Origin: Mesostigma viride
Taxonomy: Eukaryota; Streptophyta; Mesostigmatophyceae; Mesostigmatales; Mesostigmataceae
NCBI GenBank assembly: GCA_009746045.1
Contig: RPFO01001790.1
Location: forward strand, 97,501 to 125,000
Length of the DNA: 27,500 bases
Reading direction: 5' to 3'
Shown: piece by piece, positions 16,956 through 27,500 of the stretch
Position numbering within the stretch: position 1 is the first letter of the stretch
Layout: each line of letters opens with the position of its first letter
Notes under the pieces: generated by a model
What the model was told of the DNA's origin: nothing
Database searches by the model: none
What the model saw: the letters and a program-made list of their open reading frames with translations, nothing else
Translations under genes and position numbers: made by a program

Positions 16956-19885
16956 GGGCCCCTGCGGGGCCCAGACTTTTTGGCGCCTGAGCGGGCGATT
17001 GGCGCGTACACCCGCGGGATGCGTCCTCGGGAACGCCGGCGCCACGCGGGGTGCGCAGTGCGAAGGGGCAGTGGCCGAGGGCGCCGAGGCGGGGGGGCCA
17101 GCGGGAGCCCAAAAATTTCGGTTCCGTACGGCCGTTTTTGGGGCTGAGCCCCCTGCTTTTCACAGTTTCTAGCCGTTTTTTGCCACGCTCCCCGTCTGAA
17201 CACGTTCAGTTGTGTCATCCCGCTAAAATTGGCACGAAAATTGCGTGGGAAGTAGGCCGAACCGAAAATTTAACCGACAAACCGTTCAAAATAGGGTTCG
17301 AACTAAATTTTCCGCACACTTCTCGTTCAGTCTGAACAGTCGAAATTTCCCGTTCAGTCTGAACCCTTAGTATTTCTAGTATTTTGTTTGGAGAGAGATC
17401 CTTCGTGTATAAACTCTTCCTCCCAGCCGTATATGCCCCCCGGCATTTCTTGCGCATTTTGCTGAATTCAGCTTCTGTTCAGAATAGGTAAGACTCGATC
17501 TTAGGAGGGTGTGACGGCGTTCAGACTAGCGGTTACGGGCCGTTACTCGCGGCTCCGCAGGATTTCAGGATTTGCCCTCGTTCGTGGGGGTGCGATCAGG
17601 CCGTACGGTACGGCGCCCGCGGCGATGTCAGGATGTTCGGGTTTCTCCCTTGCGCAACACGATCGTAGTTAAGTAGTTGACAAGTTGGGGGCCCCTGCGG
17701 GGCCCAGACTTTTTGGCGCCTGAGCGGGCGATTGGCGCGTACACCCGCGGGATGCGTCCTCGGGAACGCCGGCGCCACGCGGGGTGCGCAGTGCGAAGGG
17801 GCAGTGGCCGAGGGCGCCGAGGCGGGGGGGCCAGCGGGAGCCCAAAAATTTCGGTTCCGTACGGCCGTTTTTGGGGCTGAGCCCCCTGCTTTTCACAGTT
17901 TCTAGCCGTTTTTTGCCACGCTCCCCGTCTGAACACGTTCAGTTGTGTCATCCCGCTAAAATTGGCACGAAAATTGCGTGGGAAGTAGGCCGAACCGAAA
18001 ATTTAACCGACAAACCGTTCAAAATAGGGTTCGAACTAAATTTTCCGCACACTTCTCGTTCAGTCTGAACAGTCGAAATTTCCCGTTCAGTCTGAACCCT
18101 TAGTATTTCTAGTATTTTGTTTGGAGAGAGATCCTTCGTGTATAAACTCTTCCTCCCAGCCGTATATGCCCCCCGGCATTTCTTGCGCATTTTGCTGAAT
18201 TCAGCTTCTGTTCAGAATAGGTAAGACTCGATCTTAGGAGGGTGTGACGGCGTTCAGACTAGCGGTTACGGGCCGTTACTCGCGGCTCCGCAGGATTTCA
18301 GGATTTGCCCTCGTTCGTGGGGGTGCGATCAGGCCGTACGGTACGGCGCCCGCGGCGATGTCAGGATGTTCGGGTTTCTCCCTTGCGCAACACGATCGTA
18401 GTTAAGTAGTTGACAAGTTGGGGGCCCCTGCGGGGCCCAGACTTTTTGGCGCCTGAGCGGGCGATTGGCGCGTACACCCGCGGGATGCGTCCTCGGGAAC
18501 GCCGGCGCCACGCGGGGTGCGCAGTGCGAAGGGGCAGTGGCCGAGGGCGCCGAGGCGGGGGGGCCAGCGGGAGCCCAAAAATTTCGGTTCCGTACGGCCG
18601 TTTTTGGGGCTGAGCCCCCTGCTTTTCACAGTTTCTAGCCGTTTTTTGCCACGCTCCCCGTCTGAACACGTTCAGTTGTGTCATCCCGCTAAAATTGGCA
18701 CGAAAATTGCGTGGGAAGTAGGCCGAACCGAAAATTTAACCGACAAACCGTTCAAAATAGGGTTCGAACTAAATTTTCCGCACACTTCTCGTTCAGTCTG
18801 AACAGTCGAAATTTCCCGTTCAGTCTGAACCCTTAGTATTTCTAGTATTTTGTTTGGAGAGAGATCCTTCGTGTATAAACTCTTCCTCCCAGCCGTATAT
18901 GCCCCCGGCATTTCTTGCGCATTTTGCTGAATTCAGCTTCTGTTCAGAATAGGTAAGACTCGATCTTAGGAGGGTGTGACGGCGTTCAGACTAGCGGTTA
19001 CGGGCCGTTACTCGCGGCTCCGCAGGATTTCAGGATTTGCCCTCGTTCGTGGGGGTGCGATCAGGCCGTACGGTACGGCGCCCGCGGCGATGTCAGGATG
19101 TTCGGGTTTCTCCCTTGCGCAACACGATCGTAGTTAAGTAGTTGACAAGTTGGGGGCCCCTGCGGGGCCCAGACTTTTTGGCGCCTGAGCGGGCGATTGG
19201 CGCGTACACCCGCGGGATGCGTCCTCGGGAACGCCGGCGCCACGCGGGGTGCGCAGTGCGAAGGGGCAGTGGCCGAGGGCGCCGAGGCGGGGGGCCAGCG
19301 GGAGCCCAAAAATTTCGGTTCCGTACGGCCGTTTTTGGGGCTGAGCCCCCTGCTTTTCACAGTTTCTAGCCGTTTTTTGCCACGCTCCCCGTCTGAACAC
19401 GTTCAGTTGTGTCATCCCGCTAAAATTGGCACGAAAATTGCGTGGGAAGTAGGCCGAACCGAAAATTTAACCGACAAACCGTTCAAAATAGGGTTCGAAC
19501 TAAATTTTCCGCACACTTCTCGTTCAGTCTGAACAGTCGAAATTTCCCGTTCAGTCTGAACCCTTAGTATTTCTAGTATTTTGTTTGGAGAGAGATCCTT
19601 CGTGTATAAACTCTTCCTCCCAGCCGTATATGCCCCCCGGCATTTCTTGCGCATTTTGCTGAATTCAGCTTCTGTTCAGAATAGGTAAGACTCGATCTTA
19701 GGAGGGTGTGACGGCGTTCAGACTAGCGGTTACGGGCCGTTACTCGCGGCTCCGCAGGATTTCAGGATTTGCCCTCGTTCGTGGGGGTGCGATCAGGCCG
19801 TACGGTACGGCGCCCGCGGCGATGTCAGGATGTTCGGGTTTCTCCCTTGCGCAACACGATCGTAGTTAAGTAGTTGACAAGTTGG
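16956..19885. repeat. Four type A monomers (733, 733, 732, 732 bp)
   Basis: Near-identical full-length type A copies. The one-base differences include the length of a G-run (GAGGCGGGGGGGCC against one G fewer) and a C-run in ATGCCCCCGGCAT. Confidence 0.95.
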
Positions 19886-20156
19886 GGGCCCCTTCGGGGC
19901 CCGGACTTTTTGGCGCCTGAGCGGGCGATTGGCGCGTACACCCGCGGGGTGCGTCCTCGGGAACGCCGGCGCCACGCGGGGCGCGCAGTGCGAAGGGGCA
20001 GTGGCCGAGGGCGCCGAGGCGGGGGGCCAGCGGGAGCCATAAAATTTCGGCTTCGTACGGCCCGTCCGCAGGCGGAGCCCCCTGCTTTTCCCAGCTTCGA
20101 GCCGTTTCCTGGCACGCTCCCCGTCTGAACACGTTCAGGCAAGTCATCTCGCTAAA
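19886..20156. repeat. Type C end monomer of array 2 (partial, 271 bp)
   Basis: Same type and same breakpoint (GCTAAA, then GGTCCAC) as the end of array 1. It differs by CGTCCGCAGGCGGAG in place of the longer form at 11180-11195. Confidence 0.9.
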
Positions 20157-21196
20157 GGTCCACCGGGACGAAATAATTACGTACATGCAAATTCCAGGCT
20201 ATGGCGGTACAGAAAACTGATTGGTGTAGGAGCATCGATGCATGGATTCGTTCCAAATATTCTAGGCTTTTTTTATGAGTTATGGCTGGGACGAGTAGGT
20301 CATCCAGCGACATCTGGGTGTAGTTCGTGACATGTTTCCCTACCCTTTTGGTAATGCCCTTGGTGCCAGGCCAGGTCAGAATATGCCGCCCTGGCTGGCC
20401 AAGCCGCTGGGGGCCTGCCAGACCAAAGTCCCTATATGAGTGTGCTTTGGTCCCTGTATGGACACTAAATTGTTTTAGGTTAGTTTGTGGACATTACCAT
20501 GCAAGGTGCAACTGGCTCCTATTTTTAGGCGCGAGTTGGACACGATTTGAGGGCTAAAAGCTAAAGATGTTTGCTGAGACAGCTAGCCCGCAACACACGT
20601 AGCATAGTTGTCACACTTCATGTAGTGTTCAAGTTGGGGCATGTGCAGACAATGTTTGTTCCAACTCTGATTTATTATAATGAGTTGTCTTGAGCACTTC
20701 ATAATGAGATTAGCACAGCTCATTTTAAGACACACCACCGCATCTTTATCAAACAATCCCATGCAATTCCCAACTTCACCATGGAATGGCCTTCAAATGT
20801 TAGCATGTGCACGATCGCTCATGCCCACTTCAAAATCAGCTTAAGAAAGAAAGTTTTGTATTCGCTAACTTCTTTATAACCACCACCAGTATGGGGCAAC
20901 CACAGGCCCTCACTGTGACCACTGTGACCACGGCAAGGGCACGCCATCACATGCAGCCATAAATGTATCTAACGAGGCAAGGCCAGCTGGTATCCAGGCG
21001 GCATGTTGCCACCACACACGTCTCGGTTACAGCGCGGTCACCCATCTTCATGTCCCTGCAAATATGCACCCCATAACAACGTGTGACAACCCACAAGACC
21101 CCACGGTGCCCTTTTGCGGGATCGCAGGGCATGGCAGGGCATGTGCGTGTGTACCACCCCTACCTGCCTGCCCAACGCCCCACTCCCCATGCCCCA
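20157..21196. other. D segment of unit 2
   Basis: A copy of 11275-12318 with scattered substitutions and small indels, including a 3-bp shortening in CTTGGTGCCAGG relative to CTTGCAAGGGCCAGG. No recognised gene. Confidence 0.85.
20947..21132 (-). other. Minus-strand open frame of 61 codons in D, unit 2
   Basis: The second copy of the frame at 12069-12254, with one apparent residue difference (Phe to Leu near the C-terminus). Unidentified and probably not a gene. Confidence 0.15.
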
Positions 21197-21345
21197 AGTT
21201 TCATGGCTCGTGCCCTAGGTCCCCTGCCCCGTCCCACCTGCCCACTGTGCCCTTGCTTGTGACTTGCCTCTGACCACATCACGTGGCTGAGGGCCTGCCC
21301 CATGCCCCAGTCCCCACGACCTGTGACTCATAGCTTCAGAAAGGC

Positions 21346-21406
21346 TCCCCCTGCCCCCTGCCGCCTGGACCCTGCCCCCCGCCCCCTCCCCCTTCCCCCT
21401 GTCCCC
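21346..21406 (-). other. Potential G-quadruplex tract, unit 3, first block
   Basis: C4-C6 runs on the plus strand, in the same arrangement as at 200-258. Confidence 0.5.
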
Positions 21407-21477
21407 ATGCCCTCCTCCCTGTGGTGCCCCCGCTGGCTGGCTTGCCAATAATCACATCTCGTGCATGAGGCTGCCTT

Positions 21478-21631
<154 letters not shown>

Positions 21632-21863
21632 CCATGCCACATACCCCACGGCCCAAGCCTCGTGCCCCATGTCCCCTGCCAGCCTGCCTGCCTACACATG
21701 CAAAGGAAAGTTTCATGGCTCGTGCCCCAGGTCCCCTGCCCCGTCCCACCTGCCCACTGTGCCCTTGCTTGTGACTTGCCTCTGACCACATCACGTGCAA
21801 GTGGCTGAGGGCCTGCCCCATGCCCCAGTCCCCACGACCTGTGACTCATAGCTTCAGAAAGGC

Positions 21864-21925
21864 TCCCCCTGCCCCCTGCCGCCTGGACCCTGCCCCCCGC
21901 CCCCTCCCCCCTTCCCCCTGTCCCC
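21864..21925 (-). other. Potential G-quadruplex tract, unit 3, second block
   Basis: Same arrangement of C-runs as the other A blocks. Confidence 0.5.
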
Positions 21926-21998
21926 ATGCCCTCCTCCCTGTGGTGCCCCCGCTGGCTGGCTTGCCAATAATCACATCTCGTGCATGTGGCTGCCTTGC

Positions 21999-22201
<203 letters not shown>

Positions 22202-22580
22202 CTGACCCATGCCACATACCCCACAACCCAAGCCTCATGCCCCATGTCCCCTGCCAGTCTGCCTGCCTACACATGCAAAGGAAACAAACATGGCCCCGCT
22301 GGCACAATGCAAAGCACACCTGGTTGATCAGGTAGCGGGCACGCCTGCACAATGAGACATCAAAATTACACAGCCAGCAAAGCAAAATTCAGTGTGCAAG
22401 CCAATGGGGCCTACGTTTGACAGCAACTATGATGAATCCATGTAGAAAAATGGCACAACGCATGGTTGCCCACCTGCACGTACAGCCCAGTAAAAATTCA
22501 CGTGCAGCAAACTGTCTACCTATGCGTGAATTTGGCTTCAGCCCAGTAAAAATCTGCACAACACAAATATTGCACAGCCA

Positions 22581-22799
22581 TTAGAGCAAAGCAAAATGTT
22601 CACTGTTCAAGCCACTTGGGCTAACTTTGGATATGCAGGATGGAAGCCATGTAACACAGCATGACACACCCCGTGGACGCTCACCTTCACCCATATAGCC
22701 CAGTGAAAACTCACGTGCAAAGCAAGGCAGCTTATCACACGCAAAACCAACATCAACGTCAGGCAGCACAGCAGTCAACGACTCCCAAAATTGGTGCAT
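22581..22799 (-). other. Minus-strand open frame of about 72 codons in B, unit 3
   Basis: A copy of 13848-14066 in the same frame with several amino-acid changes. Unidentified and probably fortuitous. Confidence 0.15.
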
Positions 22800-22876
22800 G
22801 AGCAATCATCCATGAGCAATCATGGGCTTTCCCTGCCCAGTCTGTTCCAGAAGAAAGCAACACGGAGGACGAGGCA

Positions 22877-23032
22877 ATGACATTCCCAAGGAGAATGAAG
22901 AGGACGCACCCCACGGATACGACAATGGAAGACAGACTCTTGGTCCGGTAGGTGCACGCTGCGACCAAGAAAATTCGTCTGGAAAAAGGGAAATTGCATA
23001 AGATTACGGTAAACGTAAATCACATTAGATAA
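22877..23032 (+). pseudogene. Short open frame 1, unit 3, interrupted
   Basis: Same frame as 976-1131 and 14144-14299, but TAC has become TAG at 22949-22951 (codon 25). The rest of the frame up to TAA 23030-23032 is unchanged in length. Confidence 0.25.
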
Positions 23033-23169
23033 AAGCAGATACATGGACCACATCTTTGACACAAATCGCCATCGCCAGCGTTCGTCCCGTGCCAAGCAAT
23101 CCAGCGCTCAATCGCCATTGTCTATGGTGACACCAGACATTCGTTTGCCCCATCCCACGTCTTCCATGA

Positions 23170-23385
23170 ACAGCAAAACTGATTTTACAAGGCGTGAAAT
23201 ACGTAAAACTGAAGAATGACGACACTGAAACAAAACAATCTGATGACGACGTTCAATTTCCAGGTCGCTGGCTATTGTACAGCAAATGCCATAGCGACAC
23301 GGACCTCTCCCACGCAGGTAGCACGGGGTTGACGCCCCGCCAGCTCAGAAAGTTTCCTACGTACTCTTCCAATACAAATTGTTGA
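23170..23385 (+). other. Open frame 2 remnant, unit 3
   Basis: The third in-frame copy of 1269-1484, again with no ATG and no indel. Confidence 0.25.
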
Positions 23386-23387
23386 AG

Positions 23388-23395
23388 TATAAAAG
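23388..23395 (+). promoter_or_regulatory. TATA box (TATAAAAG), unit 3
   Basis: The octamer is intact although the bases just upstream have changed (GTTGAAG in place of TTGATG). It lies 77 bp before the ATG at 23465. Confidence 0.5.
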
Positions 23396-23464
23396 CCATG
23401 AATTCGCATTCCCCATCCCGATTTTACATGCTACGTCGCCCGCCATCGCCAGCCAGCAACAACT

Positions 23465-23806
23465 ATGATTGCTTCCGCAGCACGTTGCTTTGTTTCATTA
23501 ACATTTTTTGCCCCGACCATGCCGCTTTTATTATTCACGTTCACTTTACCCATTGCCACTGCCCAGCCTGGTGCGTTCGACGCGACGCTCGCCCCGCCCT
23601 GCACGCGAACTAAAATTTGGTACGGTTCGACCGGTCCAACTTTCCCCGTTCGGCCTGAACACTTCAAGTCCGTATTTTTTTCAGGGTCCGAGGCTTGGGA
23701 GCCCAGCGGGAGCCCAAAAATGTCGGTTCCGTATGGCCGATTTATGGGCGGAGCCGTTTTTTCACGGCTTCCAGCCGTTTTTTGTACAGAAATCGTTCAG
23801 AAATAG
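23465..23806 (+). CDS. TATA-linked open frame 3, unit 3 (113 codons), reads into the satellite
   Basis: Same start as in unit 2. An internal ATG at 23519 begins MPLLLFTFTLPIATAQ, the signal-peptide-like stretch. Here no stop precedes the junction, so the frame continues for about 46 codons into the diverged edge monomer and ends within it. Differences from unit 2 include Met/Thr and Gln/Arg changes. The C-terminal half is therefore translated satellite rather than a conserved domain. No family is recognised. Expression and coding status are uncertain. Confidence 0.3.
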   Translation: MIASAARCFVSLTFFAPTMPLLLFTFTLPIATAQPGAFDATLAPPCTRTKIWYGSTGPTFPVRPEHFKSVFFSGSEAWEPSGSPKMSVPYGRFMGGAVFSRLPAVFCTEIVQK

Positions 23807-24163
23807 AATCGGACTAAAATCGGTCAAAAATCGCCTCACGGTTCAGAGTATCTAAGGCAAGAGTTTGGAGATTCAGATTCGGCACAAACTCTTGCCCCCA
23901 GCCGTACATGCCCCCCGGCATTTCTCGCGCATTTTGCTGAATTGAGCACCCGTTCAGAATAGGTGACAGTCGATCTTAGGAGGGTGTGACGGCGTTCAGG
24001 CCGGCGGTTACGGGCCGTAACTCGCGGCTCCGCAGGATTTCAGGGATAGTAGCCGTTCGTGGGGGTGCGATCAGGCCGTACGGTACGGCGCCCGCGGCGG
24101 TGTCAGGATGTTCGGGTTTCTCCCTTGCGCAACACGATCGTAATATAGTAGTTGACAAGTTGG
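23684..24163. repeat. Highly diverged edge monomer of array 3 (about 480 bp)
   Basis: This is the most diverged monomer in the window. Most of the GTTCAG palindrome cluster is missing or altered, the region between 23770 and 23890 is largely rewritten, and it contains CAAACTCTTGCC twice in opposite orientations (GGCAAGAGTTTG at 23858 and CAAACTCTTGCC at 23885). From about 23900 it rejoins the common sequence. Confidence 0.85.
23858..23896. repeat. Inverted repeat GGCAAGAGTTTG/CAAACTCTTGCC
   Basis: Perfect 12-bp arms separated by about 15 bp, seen only in this edge monomer. It could fold into a strong hairpin. Confidence 0.6.
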
Positions 24164-24884
24164 GGGCCCCTTCGGGGCCCAGACTTTTTGGCGCCTGAGC
24201 GGGCGATTGGCGCGTACACCCGCGGGGTGCGTCCTCGGGAACGCCGGCGCCACGCGGGGTGCGCAGTGCGAAGGGGCAGTGGCCAAGGGCGCCGAGGCGG
24301 GGGGGGCCAGCGGGAGCCCAAAAATTTCGGCTTCGTACGGCCGTTTTTTAGGCGGAGCCTCCTGCTTTTCACAGTTTCGAGCCGTTTTTTTCCCACGCTC
24401 GCCGTCTGAACACGTTCAGGTCAGTAATCTCGCTAAAATTGGCACGGAAATGGCGTGGGAAGTAGGCCGAACCGAAAATTGAACCAAAAACCCGTTCAGA
24501 AAAGTGTTCGAACTCAATTTTCGTTCAGTCTGAACACTCAAAATTTCCCGTTCAGTCTGAACCCTTAGTATTTGTAGTAGGATGTTTGGAGAGAGATGCT
24601 TCCCGTAGTAACAAGTTAATCAGCCGTATATGCCCCACGGCATTTCTCGCGCATTTTGCTGAATTCAGTTTCTGTTCAGAACACATCAGACTCGATCTTA
24701 CGAGGGTGTGACGGCGTTCAGGCCGGCGGTTACGGGACGTAACTCGCGGCTCCGCAGGATTTCAGGGATGGCCTTCGATCGTGGGGGTGCGATCAGGCCG
24801 TACGGTACGGCGCCCGCGGCGGTGTCAGGATGTTCGGGTTCTCCCTTGCGCAACACGATCGTAGTTAAGTAGTTGACAAGTTGG
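24164..24884. repeat. Type B monomer, 721 bp
   Basis: Matches the five-copy block of array 1 apart from one extra G in the GAGGCGGGGG run and a few substitutions after 24560. Confidence 0.93.
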
Positions 24885-26349
24885 GGGCCCCTGCGGGGCC
24901 CAGACTTTTTGGCGCCTGAGCGGGCGATTGGCGCGTACACCCGCGGGATGCGTCCTCGGGAACGCCGGCGCCACGCGGGGTGCGCAGTGCGAAGGGGCAG
25001 TGGCCGAGGGCGCCGAGGCGGGGGGGCCAGCGGGAGCCCAAAAATTTCGGTTCCGTACGGCCGTTTTTGGGGCTGAGCCCCCTGCTTTTCACAGTTTCTA
25101 GCCGTTTTTTGCCACGCTCCCCGTCTGAACACGTTCAGTTGTGTCATCCCGCTAAAATTGGCACGAAAATTGCGTGGGAAGTAGGCCGAACCGAAAATTT
25201 AACCGACAAACCGTTCAAAATAGGGTTCGAACTAAATTTTCCGCACACTTCTCGTTCAGTCTGAACAGTCGAAATTTCCCGTTCAGTCTGAACCCTTAGT
25301 ATTTCTAGTATTTTGTTTGGAGAGAGATCCTTCGTGTATAAACTCTTCCTCCCAGCCGTATATGCCCCCCGGCATTTCTTGCGCATTTTGCTGAATTCAG
25401 CTTCTGTTCAGAATAGGTAAGACTCGATCTTAGGAGGGTGTGACGGCGTTCAGACTAGCGGTTACGGGCCGTTACTCGCGGCTCCGCAGGATTTCAGGAT
25501 TTGCCCTCGTTCGTGGGGGTGCGATCAGGCCGTACGGTACGGCGCCCGCGGCGATGTCAGGATGTTCGGGTTTCTCCCTTGCGCAACACGATCGTAGTTA
25601 AGTAGTTGACAAGTTGGGGGCCCCTGCGGGGCCCAGACTTTTTGGCGCCTGAGCGGGCGATTGGCGCGTACACCCGCGGGATGCGTCCTCGGGAACGCCG
25701 GCGCCACGCGGGGTGCGCAGTGCGAAGGGGCAGTGGCCGAGGGCGCCGAGGCGGGGGGCCAGCGGGAGCCCAAAAATTTCGGTTCCGTACGGCCGTTTTT
25801 GGGGCTGAGCCCCCTGCTTTTCACAGTTTCTAGCCGTTTTTTGCCACGCTCCCCGTCTGAACACGTTCAGTTGTGTCATCCCGCTAAAATTGGCACGAAA
25901 ATTGCGTGGGAAGTAGGCCGAACCGAAAATTTAACCGACAAACCGTTCAAAATAGGGTTCGAACTAAATTTTCCGCACACTTCTCGTTCAGTCTGAACAG
26001 TCGAAATTTCCCGTTCAGTCTGAACCCTTAGTATTTCTAGTATTTTGTTTGGAGAGAGATCCTTCGTGTATAAACTCTTCCTCCCAGCCGTATATGCCCC
26101 CCGGCATTTCTTGCGCATTTTGCTGAATTCAGCTTCTGTTCAGAATAGGTAAGACTCGATCTTAGGAGGGTGTGACGGCGTTCAGACTAGCGGTTACGGG
26201 CCGTTACTCGCGGCTCCGCAGGATTTCAGGATTTGCCCTCGTTCGTGGGGGTGCGATCAGGCCGTACGGTACGGCGCCCGCGGCGATGTCAGGATGTTCG
26301 GGTTTCTCCCTTGCGCAACACGATCGTAGTTAAGTAGTTGACAAGTTGG
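24885..26349. repeat. Two type A monomers (733 and 732 bp)
   Basis: Near-identical to type A monomers of arrays 1 and 2. The type B to type A change falls at the hairpin at 24885. Confidence 0.95.
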
Positions 26350-27500
26350 GGGCCCCTTCGGGGCCCAGACTTTTTGGCGCCTGAGCGGGCGATTGGCGCG
26401 TACACCCGCGGGGTGCGTCCTCGGGAACGCCGGCGCCACGCGGGGTGCGCAGTGCGAAGGGGCAGTGGCCAAGGGCGCCGAGGCGGGGGGGCCAGCGGGA
26501 GCCCAAAAATTTCGGCTTCGTACGGCCGTTTTTTAGGCGGAGCCTCCTGCTTTTCACAGTTTCGAGCCGTTTTTTTCCACGCTCGCCGTCTGAACACGTT
26601 CAGGTCAGTAATCTCGCTAAAATTGGCACGGAAATGGCGTGGGAAGTAGGCCGAACCGAAAATTGAACCAAAAACCCGTTCAGAAAAGTGTTCGAACTCA
26701 ATTTTCGTTCAGTCTGAACACTCAAAATTTCCCGTTCAGTCTGAACCTTAGTATTTGTAGTAGGATGTTTGGAGAGAGATCCTTCCCGTAGTAACAAGTT
26801 AATCAGCCGTATATGCCCCACGGCATTTCTCGCGCATTTTGCTGAATTCAGTTTCTGTTCAGAACACATCAGACTCGATCTTACGAGGGTGTGACGGCGT
26901 TCAGGCCGGCGGTTACGGGACGTAACTCGCGGCTCCGCAGGATTTCAGGATGGCCTTCGATCGTGGGGGTGCGATCAGGCCGTACGGTACGGCGCCCGCG
27001 GCGGTGTCAGGATGTTCGGGGTTCTCCCTTGCGCAACACGATCGTAGTTAAGTAGTTGACAAGTTGGGGGCCCCTTCGGGGCCCAGACTTTTTGGCGCCT
27101 GAGCGGGCGATTGGCGCGTACACCCGCGGGGTGCGTCCTCGGGAACGCCGGCGCCACGCGGGGTGCGCAGTGCGAAGGGGCAGTGGCCAAGGGCGCCGAG
27201 GCGGGGGGGCCAGCGGGAGCCCAAAAATTTCGGCTTCGTACGGCCGTTTTTTAGGCGGAGCCCCTGCTTTTCACAGTTTCGAGCCGTTTTTTTCCCACGC
27301 TCCCGTCTGAACACGTTCAGGTCAGTAATCTCGCTAAAATTGGCACGGAAATGCGTGGGAAGTAGGCCGAACCGAAAATTGAACCAAAAACCCGTTCAGA
27401 AAAGTGTTCGAACTCAATTTTCGTTCAGTCTGAACACTCAAAATTTCCCGTTCAGTCTGAACCCTTAGTATTTGTAGTAGGATGTTTGGAGAGAGATCCT
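26350..27500. repeat. Type B monomer (718 bp) and partial type B monomer
   Basis: The array returns to type B at the hairpin at 26350. Both copies have single-base deletions in homopolymers relative to the 721-bp form. The last copy is cut by the window end. Confidence 0.92.

Larger units (their letters stand above)
14951..20156. repeat. Satellite array 2 (C region, unit 2)
   Basis: Head-to-tail monomers in the same orientation as array 1: an edge partial, six hairpin-to-hairpin units of type A, and a type C end partial. Hairpins start at 15559, 16956, 17689, 18422, 19154 and 19886; the one expected near 16292 is deleted. Confidence 0.97.
22283..23683. other. B segment of unit 3
   Basis: The third copy of B, closest to unit 2 in its left half. 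It carries the in-frame stop in open frame 1, open frame 2 ending in a Cys codon, the TATA box and open frame 3. The internal diverged duplication is present (halves start at 22381 and 22590). Confidence 0.85.
23684..27500. repeat. Satellite array 3 (C region, unit 3, continues past the window)
   Basis: An edge partial, then monomers with hairpins at 24164, 24885, 25618, 26350 and 27068. The order of types is B, A, A, B, B. The array is cut by the window end. Confidence 0.97.

Overview
This window is repetitive nuclear DNA from a eukaryote. I find no credible full-length protein gene, rRNA, tRNA, transposase, reverse transcriptase, integrase or CRISPR array. The long open frames are products of a stop-free tetranucleotide repeat or of GC-rich satellite DNA. 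CpG is common, base composition is moderately GC-rich, and the only promoter-like site is a eukaryotic TATA box. That would suit an alga, a stramenopile or a similar microbial eukaryote, but the species cannot be named from this sequence.

Layout: one large composite repeat (a macrosatellite) occurs almost three times, in the same orientation and order A-B-C-D. A is a C-rich low-complexity block around (TGGC)n microsatellites (1-451, 12319-13540, 21197-22282). B is a 1.3-1.4 kb semi-unique segment that ends in a TATA box and a short open frame (452-1770, 13541-14950, 22283-23683). C is a head-to-tail array of roughly 720-733 bp monomers (1771-11274, 14951-20156, 23684 to the window end). D is a segment of about 1.04 kb (11275-12318, 20157-21196). 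From TATA box to TATA box the unit measures 13,168 bp and then 8,733 bp. Most of the difference is monomer number: about 12 complete plus two partial monomers in array 1, against 6 plus two partial in array 2.

The monomers fall into subfamilies. Type A is 733 bp, type B 721 bp, and type C caps the D-side end of arrays 1 and 2. A diverged edge type lies next to B. Five consecutive type B monomers (7395-10999) look identical by eye. Every subfamily change I can place lies at or just upstream of a 7-bp GC hairpin (GGGCCCC, 3-nt loop, GGGGCCC), so I use that hairpin to delimit monomers. Monomers are packed with short inverted repeats, above all GTTCAG/CTGAAC, present nine times in one 721-bp monomer.

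The best candidate for function is the end of B. TATAAAAG is followed exactly 77 bp later, in all three copies, by an ATG. Copies 2 and 3 then encode a short peptide with a signal-peptide-like stretch. Copy 1 is frameshifted, copy 2 stops just before the satellite, and copy 3 reads into it. It could be a captured gene 5' end carried along by amplification, or a promoter that transcribes the satellite. The sequence alone does not decide between these.
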